Positions 1 through 6,899 of a stretch of 22,000 bases of DNA are shown piece after piece. The stretch comes from a bacterium (GTDB taxonomy: Bacteria; BMS3Abin14): NCBI GenBank assembly GCA_029210545.1, contig JARGFV010000037.1:1-22000 (forward strand), in the 5' to 3' direction. The notes beneath the pieces were generated by a model that saw only the letters and a program-made list of their open reading frames with translations, was not told the DNA's origin and did not search any database. Each line of letters opens with the position of its first letter. The stretch's first letter is position 1. The position numbers and the translations under genes are program-made.

Positions 1-81
1 TAAGGAAAGGGAAAACGACGCTTTTCCCTTTCCGTGGAGCGAAAAGTCCCGGATTGGACTTTTTGCGAATCTATCAAGGTT
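1..81 (-). repeat. TCGCAAAAAGTC-family double hairpin beyond slyD
   Basis: Two hairpins lie side by side. The first has 12-bp arms at 4-15 and 22-33 (GGAAAGGGAAAA / TTTTCCCTTTCC). The second has 11-bp arms at 39-49 and 56-66 with one G-T pair. The segment is the reverse complement of 21920-22000 with three mismatches (positions 41, 69 and 78). Read in the direction of slyD it lies about 55-135 nt past the slyD stop. The A-tract/GTCC/GGAC/T-tract layout resembles a bidirectional intrinsic terminator, so it may end slyD transcripts. That function is inferred; the repeat itself is seen directly. Confidence 0.85.
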
Positions 82-134
82 AACGCTTTCTCTTCGCGCT
101 TAGCCCTTTGCGCTTCGCTCTGGCCGTCAGGCCT

Positions 135-617
135 TTAACAGCCGCATCCAGCCCCGTGCTCGTGATTGGCCGCGGCAATCTCTTCGGCGGTGGCCTCGCG
201 GACACTGACTACCGAAACATCGAAGGACAGGCGCACATCGGCCAGGGGATGGTTGCCGTCCAGGGTTATCATGTCTTCCTCGACGCCGGCCACGGTCATG
301 ATCATGGCACCCTGGTCCGTGCCGACCCTGAACTGCATTCCGACCTGGATATCTTCCATGGCTTCGAACTCGGAGGGGGGCACCTCGTAGACCATCGATT
401 CGTCCCTCGCACCGTATCCGTCCTCCGGTTCGATGACAACGGAAAGCTCGTCACCTGCTTTTTTTCCCTCCAGGGCTTTCTCCAGTCCCTGGATGATCTG
501 GCTGGCACCCTGGATATAATCGAGAGGGCCGCGGCCATCGGAACTGTCGAGCACCTGGCCTGAATCGTCTTTCAGAGTGTAGTGAATGGACACGACGCTG
601 TCCTTTGCCACCTGCAT
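135..617 (-). CDS. slyD: FKBP-type peptidyl-prolyl cis-trans isomerase, SlyD-like
   Basis: The 160-residue protein should act as a cytoplasmic prolyl isomerase and chaperone, possibly with a metal-binding tail. The FKBP part is split by an inserted IF chaperone domain. Visible hallmarks are the PLDY...IIQGLEKALEG segment (residues 31-51), EPEDGYG (64-70) and GNHPLAD (121-127). The C-terminus HEHGAGCGC is a short His/Cys tail, as in SlyD proteins that bind nickel, but much shorter than in E. coli. The ATG at 617 is chosen because AGGAAGGAG sits just upstream; an in-frame ATG 27 codons further out adds sequence unlike the family and is rejected. The gene is monocistronic and divergent from the cation transporter gene. 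A hairpin repeat lies beyond its stop. Confidence 0.93.
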   Translation of the reverse strand: MQVAKDSVVSIHYTLKDDSGQVLDSSDGRGPLDYIQGASQIIQGLEKALEGKKAGDELSVVIEPEDGYGARDESMVYEVPPSEFEAMEDIQVGMQFRVGTDQGAMIMTVAGVEEDMITLDGNHPLADVRLSFDVSVVSVREATAEEIAAANHEHGAGCGC

Positions 618-665
618 GATATTCTCCTTCCTGGTTGTGCCTGGATCGAAAGTAGGGTATTCACA

Positions 666-691
666 GGCCAGTGGCCCGTCAGGATCCTGAC
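666..691. promoter_or_regulatory. Two adjacent palindromes upstream of slyD
   Basis: GTCAGGATCCTGAC at 678-691 is a perfect 14-bp palindrome. Directly beside it, 666-676 is a second one (GGCCA / TGGCC around a single central base). They lie 49-75 bp upstream of the slyD start in the divergent slyD/cation-transporter spacer, a suitable place for an operator. No convincing -35/-10 pair was found, so a regulatory role is only a suggestion. Confidence 0.3.
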
Positions 692-749
692 ATGACATCC
701 AACGCGGGCGGCTATTTAAACACAGACAGGCGCGTTTTGCCAGCGTGGA

Positions 750-765
750 ACCGCCTTGCGGCGGT
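750..765 (+). other. Small hairpin in the leader of the cation efflux gene
   Basis: ACCGCC and GGCGGT form a perfect 6-bp stem around the tetraloop TTGC, ending 14 nt before the ATG at 780. It could affect ribosome access, since the gene has only a weak Shine-Dalgarno (GGGGTAAG). The hairpin is seen; the effect is inferred. Confidence 0.35.
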
Positions 766-779
766 AACGGGGTAAGAAC

Positions 780-1703
780 ATGTCCTCATCATCCAGAATG
801 GTCATCTGGGCCGCTCTCACCGGAAACGCCCTCATCGCTATCACCAAGTTCATCGCGTCCGTCGTTACAGGCAGTTCGGCCATGCTGTCGGAAGGGATCC
901 ATTCCCTGGTGGACACCGGCAACCAGGTCCTGCTTCTCCACGGACTGTCCAGGAGCCAGAAGCCACCGGACGACAAGTTCCCCTTCGGACACGGCAAGGA
1001 GGTCTACTTCTGGAGCTTCGTGGTGGCCATCCTCATCTTTGCCGTGGGTTCGGGCGTTTCCCTTTACGAGGGGGTCCACCACATCCGCCACCCGGCACCG
1101 GTGGAAAACCCCGCCGTCAACTACATCGTCCTGGGGCTTGCCTTGCTCTTCGAGGGAGCGGCCTGGATCTTCGCGCTCAGGGAATTTTCACGGGTCAAGG
1201 GCAGGTGGGGGTATTTGGAGGCGGTCAGCCGCGGCAAGAACCCCTCCCTCTTCGTGGTTCTGTTCGAGGACTCCGCCGCCATCCTGGGTCTCATGGCCGC
1301 CTTCATGGGAGTCTTCCTGGGACAGGTCACCGGCAACCCGGTTTACGACGGGGCGGCTTCCATCGTCATCGGTCTCATCCTCGGCGGCACGGCCATCTGG
1401 CTCGCTTACGAGACCAAGGGGCTTCTCATAGGGGAGAGCGCCAACCCGGAGATCGTCCACGGGATAAGGATCCTGGCGGGCGCCTACCCCCAGGTGGAGG
1501 CGGTCAACGAAGTCCTGACCCTGCACATGGGGCCGGACTTCATCCTGGTCAATATCAGCCTTGATTTTACGGACACCGTTCCGGCAGGCGATGTTGAGCG
1601 GACCCTCGAGCGCCTTCGGACAGCCATCAAGGACGGGTTCCCGCAGGTCAAGCGGGTGTTCGCGGAACCGAGGAAGAGCGTTGATCAGATTTCATCTGAT
1701 TAA
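780..1703 (+). CDS. Cation diffusion facilitator (CDF) family transporter
   Basis: This 307-residue inner-membrane protein should export divalent cations such as Zn, Fe or Mn in exchange for protons. It has about six membrane segments in roughly residues 7-215, followed by a cytoplasmic ferredoxin-like C-terminal domain (about 222-300). The second membrane segment carries the classic H41-x3-D45 pair within SEGIHSLVD. A loop motif FPFGHGKE (67-74) is typical of the family. In the fifth segment the usual His-x3-Asp is replaced: D164 is kept and E163 precedes it, but Val160 stands where His or Asp is expected. The string LFEDSAA there recalls the ZnT9 (SLC30A9)-like branch; this subgroup call is from memory. 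The gene is monocistronic, converging on the permease gene. The metal cannot be predicted. Confidence 0.9.
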   Translation: MSSSSRMVIWAALTGNALIAITKFIASVVTGSSAMLSEGIHSLVDTGNQVLLLHGLSRSQKPPDDKFPFGHGKEVYFWSFVVAILIFAVGSGVSLYEGVHHIRHPAPVENPAVNYIVLGLALLFEGAAWIFALREFSRVKGRWGYLEAVSRGKNPSLFVVLFEDSAAILGLMAAFMGVFLGQVTGNPVYDGAASIVIGLILGGTAIWLAYETKGLLIGESANPEIVHGIRILAGAYPQVEAVNEVLTLHMGPDFILVNISLDFTDTVPAGDVERTLERLRTAIKDGFPQVKRVFAEPRKSVDQISSD

Positions 1704-1752
1704 CGCGTATGGAAGTGTCGAGGTACGGGTGTATGGGTGTAAAAGTCATGTA

Positions 1753-1771
1753 CCCCCGGCAAAGCCGGGGG
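1753..1771. other. GC-rich hairpin between convergent genes
   Basis: CCCCCGGC and GCCGGGGG form a perfect 8-bp stem with a 3-nt loop. It lies 50 nt past the cation transporter stop and 70 nt past the permease stop, so it could act on transcripts from either side. No T-run follows in either direction, so it is not called an intrinsic terminator. Confidence 0.5.
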
Positions 1772-1828
1772 GTTTCCCTAAGTACTAAAAATACTGGTTC
1801 ATCCTGGAAATGGATCCCGGATGACACC

Positions 1829-1924
1829 GCTTTGTTCTGTTTCACTGCGTTTTCGTGTCTGTTCTTCTCCGTGTCACCGCATTCCTGCATCGGTTTTCCT
1901 CCGTGTCTCCGCGTCCCTGCGTCT
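1829..1924. repeat. Degenerate tandem repeat, period about 32 bp, three units
   Basis: Successive units beginning near 1830, 1862 and 1894 share the pattern CTCCGTGTC-CCGCGT-CCTGC on the plus strand, with the two right-hand units most alike. The repeat encodes the charged, low-complexity C-terminal tail of the permease on the minus strand. Confidence 0.55.
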
Positions 1925-2822
1925 GCTTTTCCCCCACACCCCCATACTCCGATACTCCCATATCTGTTTTTCTCAGTCCCGCCACCGCGTGCAATGCCAG
2001 CGTTGCGATCAGTATCCCTCCTCCCAGCAGGGTCTCTCCGGGTGGTTTCTCCCCCAAAGCCAGCCACACCCAGAACGGTCCCAGGAACGTCTCCAGGAGC
2101 ATGATGAGACCCACCTCCGCTGCTGGGATGAGCTTGGGCGCCACTGTCATGAGAGCAAGGGGGATAGGGAGAACGACCGACCCCATGACGACCAGCATGA
2201 GGATATCGCCCGTACCAGGGGAGAGTGGGTCCGAGATGAAGGCGGTCACCAGGCTTGTGAGCACACCGCTGAGGATCACCGCGGGGATCATGTTCAGGTG
2301 GCTGTTGCGCCGGATGATAACGAAATTGGACGCCATGAGCAGGGCCGTCAGCAGGGCGAGAAGATCACCGGCAGGGTTTCCTTTTGTGACGCTCCCGGAA
2401 AAGACCACGGCGATACCGGCAAACCCCGCCGCCACAGCGGCCCAGGTCCTCCCCGGAACCTTCTCACCGGTGAAAACCCGTGTGAGGATGGCTGAGAACA
2501 GGGGCATGGCGGCGATGATGACAAGGGTGTTGGCGGCTGACGTCATGCGCACCGAAAGGACGAAGGAGATGGTGCTCATGCCGAAAAAGAGCCCGGTCAC
2601 GATCCCCGCCGCGCCGAGCTTCATGGCCTCCCCGAAAGCCCGGCCGCCGCGGGCGCATATCATGGCCACCGTCAGGGTGCTCGCCGTGAGAAGTCCTCGC
2701 CAGAAGATCAGGACCCAGGGGTCTGAACCCACGAGGGAGATGAGGAGGGCGTCGGGGCTCAAAACGAAGACCGCGGTGACCATGAGCAGGGTTCCCCGGG
2801 ATTTCGGCTGCAGGGGGCTCAT
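1842..2822 (-). CDS. DMT superfamily (EamA-type) permease with a repeat-derived C-terminus
   Basis: This inner-membrane protein has two EamA halves with about ten hydrophobic segments spread over residues 10-285, the usual size for drug/metabolite transporters, which export or import small metabolites. The substrate cannot be told. The ATG at 2822 is the first start after an in-frame TGA; no strong Shine-Dalgarno is visible. The membrane part ends at ...AVAGLRK (residue 285), where family members normally stop. The remaining 41 residues are hydrophilic and rich in Arg, Thr and Gly. They are encoded entirely within tandem and inverted repeat DNA, suggesting loss of the original stop. It lies 74 bp behind the small TPR gene on the same strand and may share its transcript. 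Confidence 0.85.
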   Translation of the reverse strand: MSPLQPKSRGTLLMVTAVFVLSPDALLISLVGSDPWVLIFWRGLLTASTLTVAMICARGGRAFGEAMKLGAAGIVTGLFFGMSTISFVLSVRMTSAANTLVIIAAMPLFSAILTRVFTGEKVPGRTWAAVAAGFAGIAVVFSGSVTKGNPAGDLLALLTALLMASNFVIIRRNSHLNMIPAVILSGVLTSLVTAFISDPLSPGTGDILMLVVMGSVVLPIPLALMTVAPKLIPAAEVGLIMLLETFLGPFWVWLALGEKPPGETLLGGGILIATLALHAVAGLRKTDMGVSEYGGVGEKQTQGRGDTEENRCRNAVTRRRTDTKTQ

Positions 2823-2896
2823 GGTTGAAGGCGGACAACTTCAGGACCGGGGTGCACCACCGGCAAAAGGTAACTGTGGTATGCAAGGGTGTTCAT

Positions 2897-3295
2897 TCAG
2901 CGGGAACGAACCAGGTCGTCCTTCCGCGACCAGTCAACCCCGGTCCACGTCCCGCGGGTTGTGAGGGTCACCTTTCCGGGGCTGCCCCATCGACCTGTGT
3001 GATCCTCCAGGCCGGCATGGAGGATCACGTCCGGTTCGAGAGCCCTTCGGAATTTTTCAAAGGCGGCATCGCAATCCCCCGTCCAGAGACGGGCTACTCC
3101 GAGGAGGTAGAACCCTTCCGAACCTTCCGGGCTTTGTCCCACCGTCTCTTCCAGGAGGGACACCGCCTTGCCGTACTGCCCCTCGGAAATGAGATCCCGG
3201 GCCACTCCGATATCCACAGTGTAAGAGGCTGAGGCCGCACCAGCTGGCAGCAGCGCGGTTAGGCAAGAATAAACGATAATTGTTGTTATTCGCAC
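2897..3295 (-). CDS. Small secreted TPR-containing protein
   Basis: The 132-residue product starts with a Sec signal peptide (hydrophobic stretch residues 3-20, probable cleavage after ASA near residue 24), so it should be periplasmic. Residues 29-87 form two helical TPR-like repeats: one around EGQYGKAVSLLEETV and one around YLLGVARLWTGDCDAAFEKFRRAL. The remaining 45 residues match nothing I recognise, and the chain ends where longer TPR proteins would continue, so it may be truncated. The start is GTG at 3295, supported by GGGAGG four bases upstream. The Shine-Dalgarno abuts a 7-bp tandem repeat. The permease gene follows 74 bp downstream. TPR proteins mediate protein contacts; the partner is unknown. 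Confidence 0.72.
   Translation of the reverse strand: MRITTIIVYSCLTALLPAGAASASYTVDIGVARDLISEGQYGKAVSLLEETVGQSPEGSEGFYLLGVARLWTGDCDAAFEKFRRALEPDVILHAGLEDHTGRWGSPGKVTLTTRGTWTGVDWSRKDDLVRSR
2999..3028. other. Perfect 10-bp inverted repeat inside the small TPR gene
   Basis: GTGATCCTCC (2999-3008) and GGAGGATCAC (3019-3028) are perfect inverted arms around a 10-nt spacer. They lie within codons of the C-terminal part of the secreted TPR protein, so the transcript can fold a strong hairpin there. Confidence 0.6.
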
Positions 3296-3304
3296 AGTCC
3301 CTCC

Positions 3305-3357
3305 CTGACTACTGACTACCGATTACTGATTACTGATTACTGATTACTGATTACTGA
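3305..3357. repeat. Heptamer tandem repeat (CTGATTA, about 7.5 units)
   Basis: Seven full 7-bp units and one partial unit run head to tail. The five units nearest the right end are CTGATTA or one base away, while the two leftmost read CTGACTA. The array ends two bases before the Shine-Dalgarno of the small TPR gene, so it fills the place where that gene's leader or promoter should be. Confidence 0.95.
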
Positions 3358-3551
3358 AAAGTCTATCCTCCCTCAGGCCCCATATCAAGGACAGGCATCG
3401 GGAAGTGAGTACCCGGATGGGAAACCGGCTTTTCAGCACCGTTTCCCAGGGTTCTGAGGCGGATCAACCACTCCGCGGGCGTGGCTCACCGTCGTGAGCC
3501 GGTCTTGCGCTTGTTGAAAAAGGTGTCGAAGGGGGGAGGACCCAGGGTGTC

Positions 3552-3727
3552 ACGTTGATGGACATGCAGCATGTCCATCGACCACCTCGCGCCGGCCAGG
3601 CGGGAGCCGTGTTGGGGAAAGCGCGTCCCGGTCACAGTCTCAAGTACAGGGTCTTGGTCTGTGACAGTGACTGGAAAAAAAGCCGTTCCCCGCCTCGCAA
3701 AATGCCTCGAAGAGACTTTTTCCGAGG
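3552..3727 (-). repeat. Composite palindromic element, copy B, 3' flank of nuoN
   Basis: Read on the minus strand from 3727 it shows CCTCGGAAAAAGTCTC, then CATTTTGCGAGGCGG (3704-3690), then GCTCCCGCCT (3607-3598), and ends in a near-perfect palindrome at 3554-3582 (GATGGACATGC / GCATGTCCATC around one base). The same blocks in the same order and at similar spacing occur on the plus strand at 20216-20380 (copy A). The first hairpin begins 4 nt after the nuoN stop and may end the nuo transcript; that role is inferred. Confidence 0.75.
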
Positions 3728-3730
3728 GTG

Positions 3731-5200
3731 TCAAAGAAGTATGGCAGCCGACACCCGCGCCGCTTCCAGGACATCGCCCGGGAGCACACCCAGCAGGATC
3801 GTACCCAAAAGAGCCAGGGCGATCCCTGCCCAGAGGAGGGGCGAAGTTGCGGCGGCAGGCAGTTCGCGTTCCGGTTCCCTCATGTACATGATCATCACGA
3901 CCCGCAGGTAATAGTAGGCGGCCACTGCGCTGTTGAGGATACCGAGGATGACCAGGACGTAATAGCCGCCCTGGAAAGCCGCGTAGAAGATGGACAGCTT
4001 GGCGGCAAACCCCGCTGTCGGCGGGATACCGGCCAGAGAGAACAGGAAGATGAGCATGGCCAGTGCGGCACCGGGAGATCGCCTCGCCAGCCCGGCGAAA
4101 TCGTCCAGGTCATCGTTGGGCATCCCCTCCCTTCCGAGGAAAACGAGGATGCCGAAAGCACCGATGTTCATGAAGGTGTAGGCGAGGAGGTAGAACATGA
4201 CACCGGAGATCGCCCGGTCGCCGCTGCCGCCCACCGAAGCCACCAGACCGATGAGGATATAGCCCACGTGGGCGATGGAGGAGTAGGCGAGCATCCGTTT
4301 CATGTTGGTCTGGGCCAGGGCGGCCAGGTTGCCCAGCGTCATGGTCAGGACAGCAAGGATGGAAACGACCAGCTCCCACTCATGCGCCATCCGGGGCATG
4401 GCCTCCATGAGGATCCGGATGAGCGCGGCAAGACCTGCCGCCTTGGGGCCGGCCGACATGAACGCCGTCACCGGGGTGGGAGCGCCCTGGTAAACGTCAG
4501 GGGTCCACTGGTGGAACGGCACCACTGAGATCTTGAACCCGAAGCCGACCAGCACCATGAGCAGTCCGACCATGAGCGCCTTGTCGCCCAGGGTCTCGGG
4601 GTGAGCGGCCAGGGTCGCGCCGATGACCTTGAGGTGGGTCGACCCGCTGACACCGTAAACGTAGGACATCCCGAACAGGAGGATGCAGGTGGCGAAAGAT
4701 CCAAGCATGAAGTACTTGATGGAGGCCTCGTTGCTCAGGGAATCCTTGCGGAAGAACCCGGCCAGGATATAAAGGGACATGGAAAGGAGCTCGAGCCCCA
4801 GGAAGATCGTGATGAGTTCGTGTCCGATGGCCATGACCATCATCCCCACCGTGGCCAGGCAAAGCAGGGCGTAGTACTCGGAGTGGTCTTTGGACCCTCC
4901 CGCTTTCATGTACCGGAGAGACAGGGCGATGCACAGGATGAGCCCCAGCAGGAAGGTGATCTTGAAAAAGGTGGCGAAGGGGTCGAGGATGACGGCGTCG
5001 CCGAAAGTGGACACGTTCAGGTGCCGCGACAGCCAGGCCACGAGCAGTGCCGCCAGCGAGCCGACAGTGGCGATGATGACCGAATCCAGGTGGCGTTTCG
5101 TCCGGATGATCAGATCCCACAAGATGACCGTGAAGGCGGTCAGGGTGAGGATCAGCTCCGGTGCAATGACCCTGAAATCGGGGAATAGGATGCTCAGCAT
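3731..5200 (-). CDS. nuoN: NADH:quinone oxidoreductase subunit N
   Basis: NuoN is one of three antiporter-like proton-pumping subunits in the membrane arm of complex I. The 489-residue protein is fully membrane-spanning, with about 14 helices. The pumping residues are in place: Glu137 in FLGLELLSMS, Lys223 in GFGFKISVVPFHQW and a later Lys in FAAKLSIF. The length matches the family (about 480-500). The ATG at 5200 is preceded by GAGAGG, and the gene starts 12 bp after nuoM. It is the last gene of the operon; a hairpin repeat begins 4 nt after its TGA. Confidence 0.97.
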   Translation of the reverse strand: MLSILFPDFRVIAPELILTLTAFTVILWDLIIRTKRHLDSVIIATVGSLAALLVAWLSRHLNVSTFGDAVILDPFATFFKITFLLGLILCIALSLRYMKAGGSKDHSEYYALLCLATVGMMVMAIGHELITIFLGLELLSMSLYILAGFFRKDSLSNEASIKYFMLGSFATCILLFGMSYVYGVSGSTHLKVIGATLAAHPETLGDKALMVGLLMVLVGFGFKISVVPFHQWTPDVYQGAPTPVTAFMSAGPKAAGLAALIRILMEAMPRMAHEWELVVSILAVLTMTLGNLAALAQTNMKRMLAYSSIAHVGYILIGLVASVGGSGDRAISGVMFYLLAYTFMNIGAFGILVFLGREGMPNDDLDDFAGLARRSPGAALAMLIFLFSLAGIPPTAGFAAKLSIFYAAFQGGYYVLVILGILNSAVAAYYYLRVVMIMYMREPERELPAAATSPLLWAGIALALLGTILLGVLPGDVLEAARVSAAILL

Positions 5201-5212
5201 GGGACCTCTCCC

Positions 5213-6823
5213 TTACTCGTCAGTTCCGTGGGACGTCCGGGGCGCGACAGTCAGCGTGGCGATCTCGCCCTCAGTGCCTGATGTAATCAGCTCAAGTACG
5301 GTGTGCGACCTGTCGCTTTCCACTGAGCCCACGTTGAGCCGGGTCACCAGGTCGTCCACAGCGGGTTCCATGACCCTCAGGAACGGCTGGGGATAAAGGC
5401 CGATCCAGAAGATAAGGACGATAATGGGCGCCAGGACCAGGATCTCCCGGAAATTCATGTCCTTGATATTCCTGTTCTCCTCGTGCGTGATCTCACCGAA
5501 CATGACCTTCTGGTACATGTGAAGCATGTAGACCGCTCCCAGGATGACGCCGGTGGCAGCCAGAGCACCGAACACGTACATGCCGGCCTTGAAGACGCCC
5601 AGGAGGATCAAAAACTCCCCGATGAACCCGTTCAGGCCCGGAAGGCCGATGGATGAGAAGGTGGCGATGCCGAGGAACACCGCGAAAACCGGCATTTTCG
5701 CCGTCAGGCCTCCGAAATCGTCCAGCATCCTGGTGTGGCGGCGCTCGTAAAGGACTCCTACCAGGAGGAACAACGCCCCGGTGGAAAGACCGTGGTTGAT
5801 CATCTGGAGAACGCCCCCCTGGATCCCCTGGAACGTCATTGTGAAAAGGCCCAGCATGACGAACCCGAGGTGGCTCACGGAGCTGTAGGCGACCAGTTTC
5901 TTGACATCCGGCTGGACCCAGGCCACCAGAGCTCCGTAGATGATGCCCACAACGGCGAGGACTCCGATGACGGGGATCGCTTTGACCGAGGCGTCGGGGA
6001 GCAGGGGCAGGGAGAACCGGACGAAGCCGTAGGTCCCCATCTTGAGAAGGACGCCGGCCAGGATGACGGATCCGGCCGTGGGAGCCTCGACGTGGGCGTC
6101 AGGAAGCCATGTGTGGAACGGGAAGAGGGGAACCTTGATGGCGAAACCCAGAAACAGCGCCCAGAAAGCCCAGAACTGGATCCCCTCGGGCAATGAGCCG
6201 TCAAGCAATTTTACAAGATCGAAGGTGTAAATGCCTGTTGCGGCCGCGTTGGTGAAATAGATGGCGAGAAAACCGATGAGCATGAACAGGCTGCCCACAA
6301 GGGTGTAGAGGAAGAACTTGACCGCCGCGTAGATCCTTCTCTTGCCCCCCCAGACACCGATGAGCAGAACCATTGGGATGAGCATCACTTCCCAGAACAC
6401 GTAGAAAAGGACGATGTCCAGGGAGAAAAAGACCCCCAGCATGCCGGTCTGGAGGATCAGCAGACAGACCATGTACTCCTTGACCCTGTCGGTGATGGCG
6501 GTAAAGGAGGACAGCACCACCAGGACACCGAGGAGGGTCGTGAGGAGGACCAGCAGGAGGCTTATCCCGTCCACCCCCATGAGATACTGGATGCCCAGGC
6601 CGTCGATCCAGTCGATCCGCTCCATGAGCTGGAAGCCCGGCACACCCAGTTTGAAAAGGGGGAGCAGGAACAGGGACGCGGCGAAGTCCGCCAGGGCGAT
6701 CCCGAGGGCCACCTTCCGGATGGCGCCGGCGTTTCGGCCCGGCACCAGCAGGGCCATCAGGATAGCGCCGAGTGCCGGGATGTAGGTGATCAGAGATAGT
6801 ATGGGAAAATTCAGTTCACTCAT
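5213..6823 (-). CDS. nuoM: NADH:quinone oxidoreductase subunit M
   Basis: This is the second antiporter-like proton-pumping subunit of complex I, 536 residues with about 14 membrane helices. The conserved Glu145 (YVFWEVMLIPM) and Lys230 (FAIKVPLFPFHTWLPDAH) are present, as expected for a working proton channel. The C-terminal 35 or so residues after LYPQPFLRVMEP are hydrophilic and somewhat longer than usual. The ATG at 6823 has AGGAAG about nine bases upstream. The 72-bp spacer from nuoL is the longest in the operon and holds a hairpin that includes the nuoL stop codon. Confidence 0.97.
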   Translation of the reverse strand: MSELNFPILSLITYIPALGAILMALLVPGRNAGAIRKVALGIALADFAASLFLLPLFKLGVPGFQLMERIDWIDGLGIQYLMGVDGISLLLVLLTTLLGVLVVLSSFTAITDRVKEYMVCLLILQTGMLGVFFSLDIVLFYVFWEVMLIPMVLLIGVWGGKRRIYAAVKFFLYTLVGSLFMLIGFLAIYFTNAAATGIYTFDLVKLLDGSLPEGIQFWAFWALFLGFAIKVPLFPFHTWLPDAHVEAPTAGSVILAGVLLKMGTYGFVRFSLPLLPDASVKAIPVIGVLAVVGIIYGALVAWVQPDVKKLVAYSSVSHLGFVMLGLFTMTFQGIQGGVLQMINHGLSTGALFLLVGVLYERRHTRMLDDFGGLTAKMPVFAVFLGIATFSSIGLPGLNGFIGEFLILLGVFKAGMYVFGALAATGVILGAVYMLHMYQKVMFGEITHEENRNIKDMNFREILVLAPIIVLIFWIGLYPQPFLRVMEPAVDDLVTRLNVGSVESDRSHTVLELITSGTEGEIATLTVAPRTSHGTDE

Positions 6824-6862
6824 TTAGGTTCTTCCTGTTTGGTTGTTCCCGATTCCCAATAG

Positions 6863-6899
6863 CTAGGAGTTTGGATGAGGTTCTCCGACAGACTCCTAG
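6863..6899. other. Intercistronic hairpin spanning the nuoL stop
   Basis: CTAGGAGT (6863-6870) and ACTCCTAG (6892-6899) are perfect 8-bp inverted arms around 21 nt. The nuoL stop codon (6896-6898) is inside one arm. The hairpin occupies the 72-bp nuoL-nuoM gap and could slow ribosomes, mark an RNA-processing site or protect one end of the transcript. Function is inferred. Confidence 0.65.

Larger units (their letters stand above)
1707..1963. repeat. Inverted-repeat-bounded, MITE-like segment between convergent genes
   Basis: The plus strand at 1707-1744 and the minus strand from 1963 to 1926 align without gaps over 38 bases at roughly three quarters identity, both beginning TATGG and ending GGG..AAAA. 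They therefore form imperfect terminal inverted repeats about 257 bp apart. Inside are a GC hairpin (1753-1771) and a degenerate tandem repeat (about 1829-1924). No transposase is encoded. The segment starts 4 bp after the stop of the cation transporter gene and covers the 3' end of the permease gene. The arms are low-complexity G-rich sequence, so independent tandem expansion is an alternative to a mobile element. Confidence 0.5.
3296..3730. other. Gene-free spacer between nuoN and the small TPR gene
   Basis: No plausible gene lies in these 435 bp. It holds, left to right: a heptamer tandem repeat (3305-3357); an imperfect hairpin at 3419-3447 (GGGAAACCGG against CCGTTTCCC, one bulge); a perfect 7-bp hairpin at 3483-3500 (GGCTCAC / GTGAGCC); and a composite palindromic element (3552-3727) that begins 4 nt after the nuoN stop. 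Short reading frames here have no Shine-Dalgarno and cross the palindromes. Confidence 0.7.

Noticed and set aside
82-134. Purine-rich stretch past slyD as a gene end or terminator
   Set aside because: Only weak GCGAAG-like direct repeats are visible, with no stable hairpin and no T-run; the clear hairpins begin further out.
1855-2964. Plus-strand open frame of 369 codons antisense to the permease
   Set aside because: Rich in Arg, Pro and Ser with no membrane or domain pattern, whereas the minus strand gives a clean ten-helix EamA protein.
3305-3357. CRISPR-like array
   Set aside because: Units are only 7 bp and contiguous, with no spacers and no cas genes nearby.
6824-6895. Internal promoter or missing gene between nuoL and nuoM
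   Set aside because: Only 72 bp, with a hairpin and the nuoM ribosome site; no credible -35/-10 pair or start codon.
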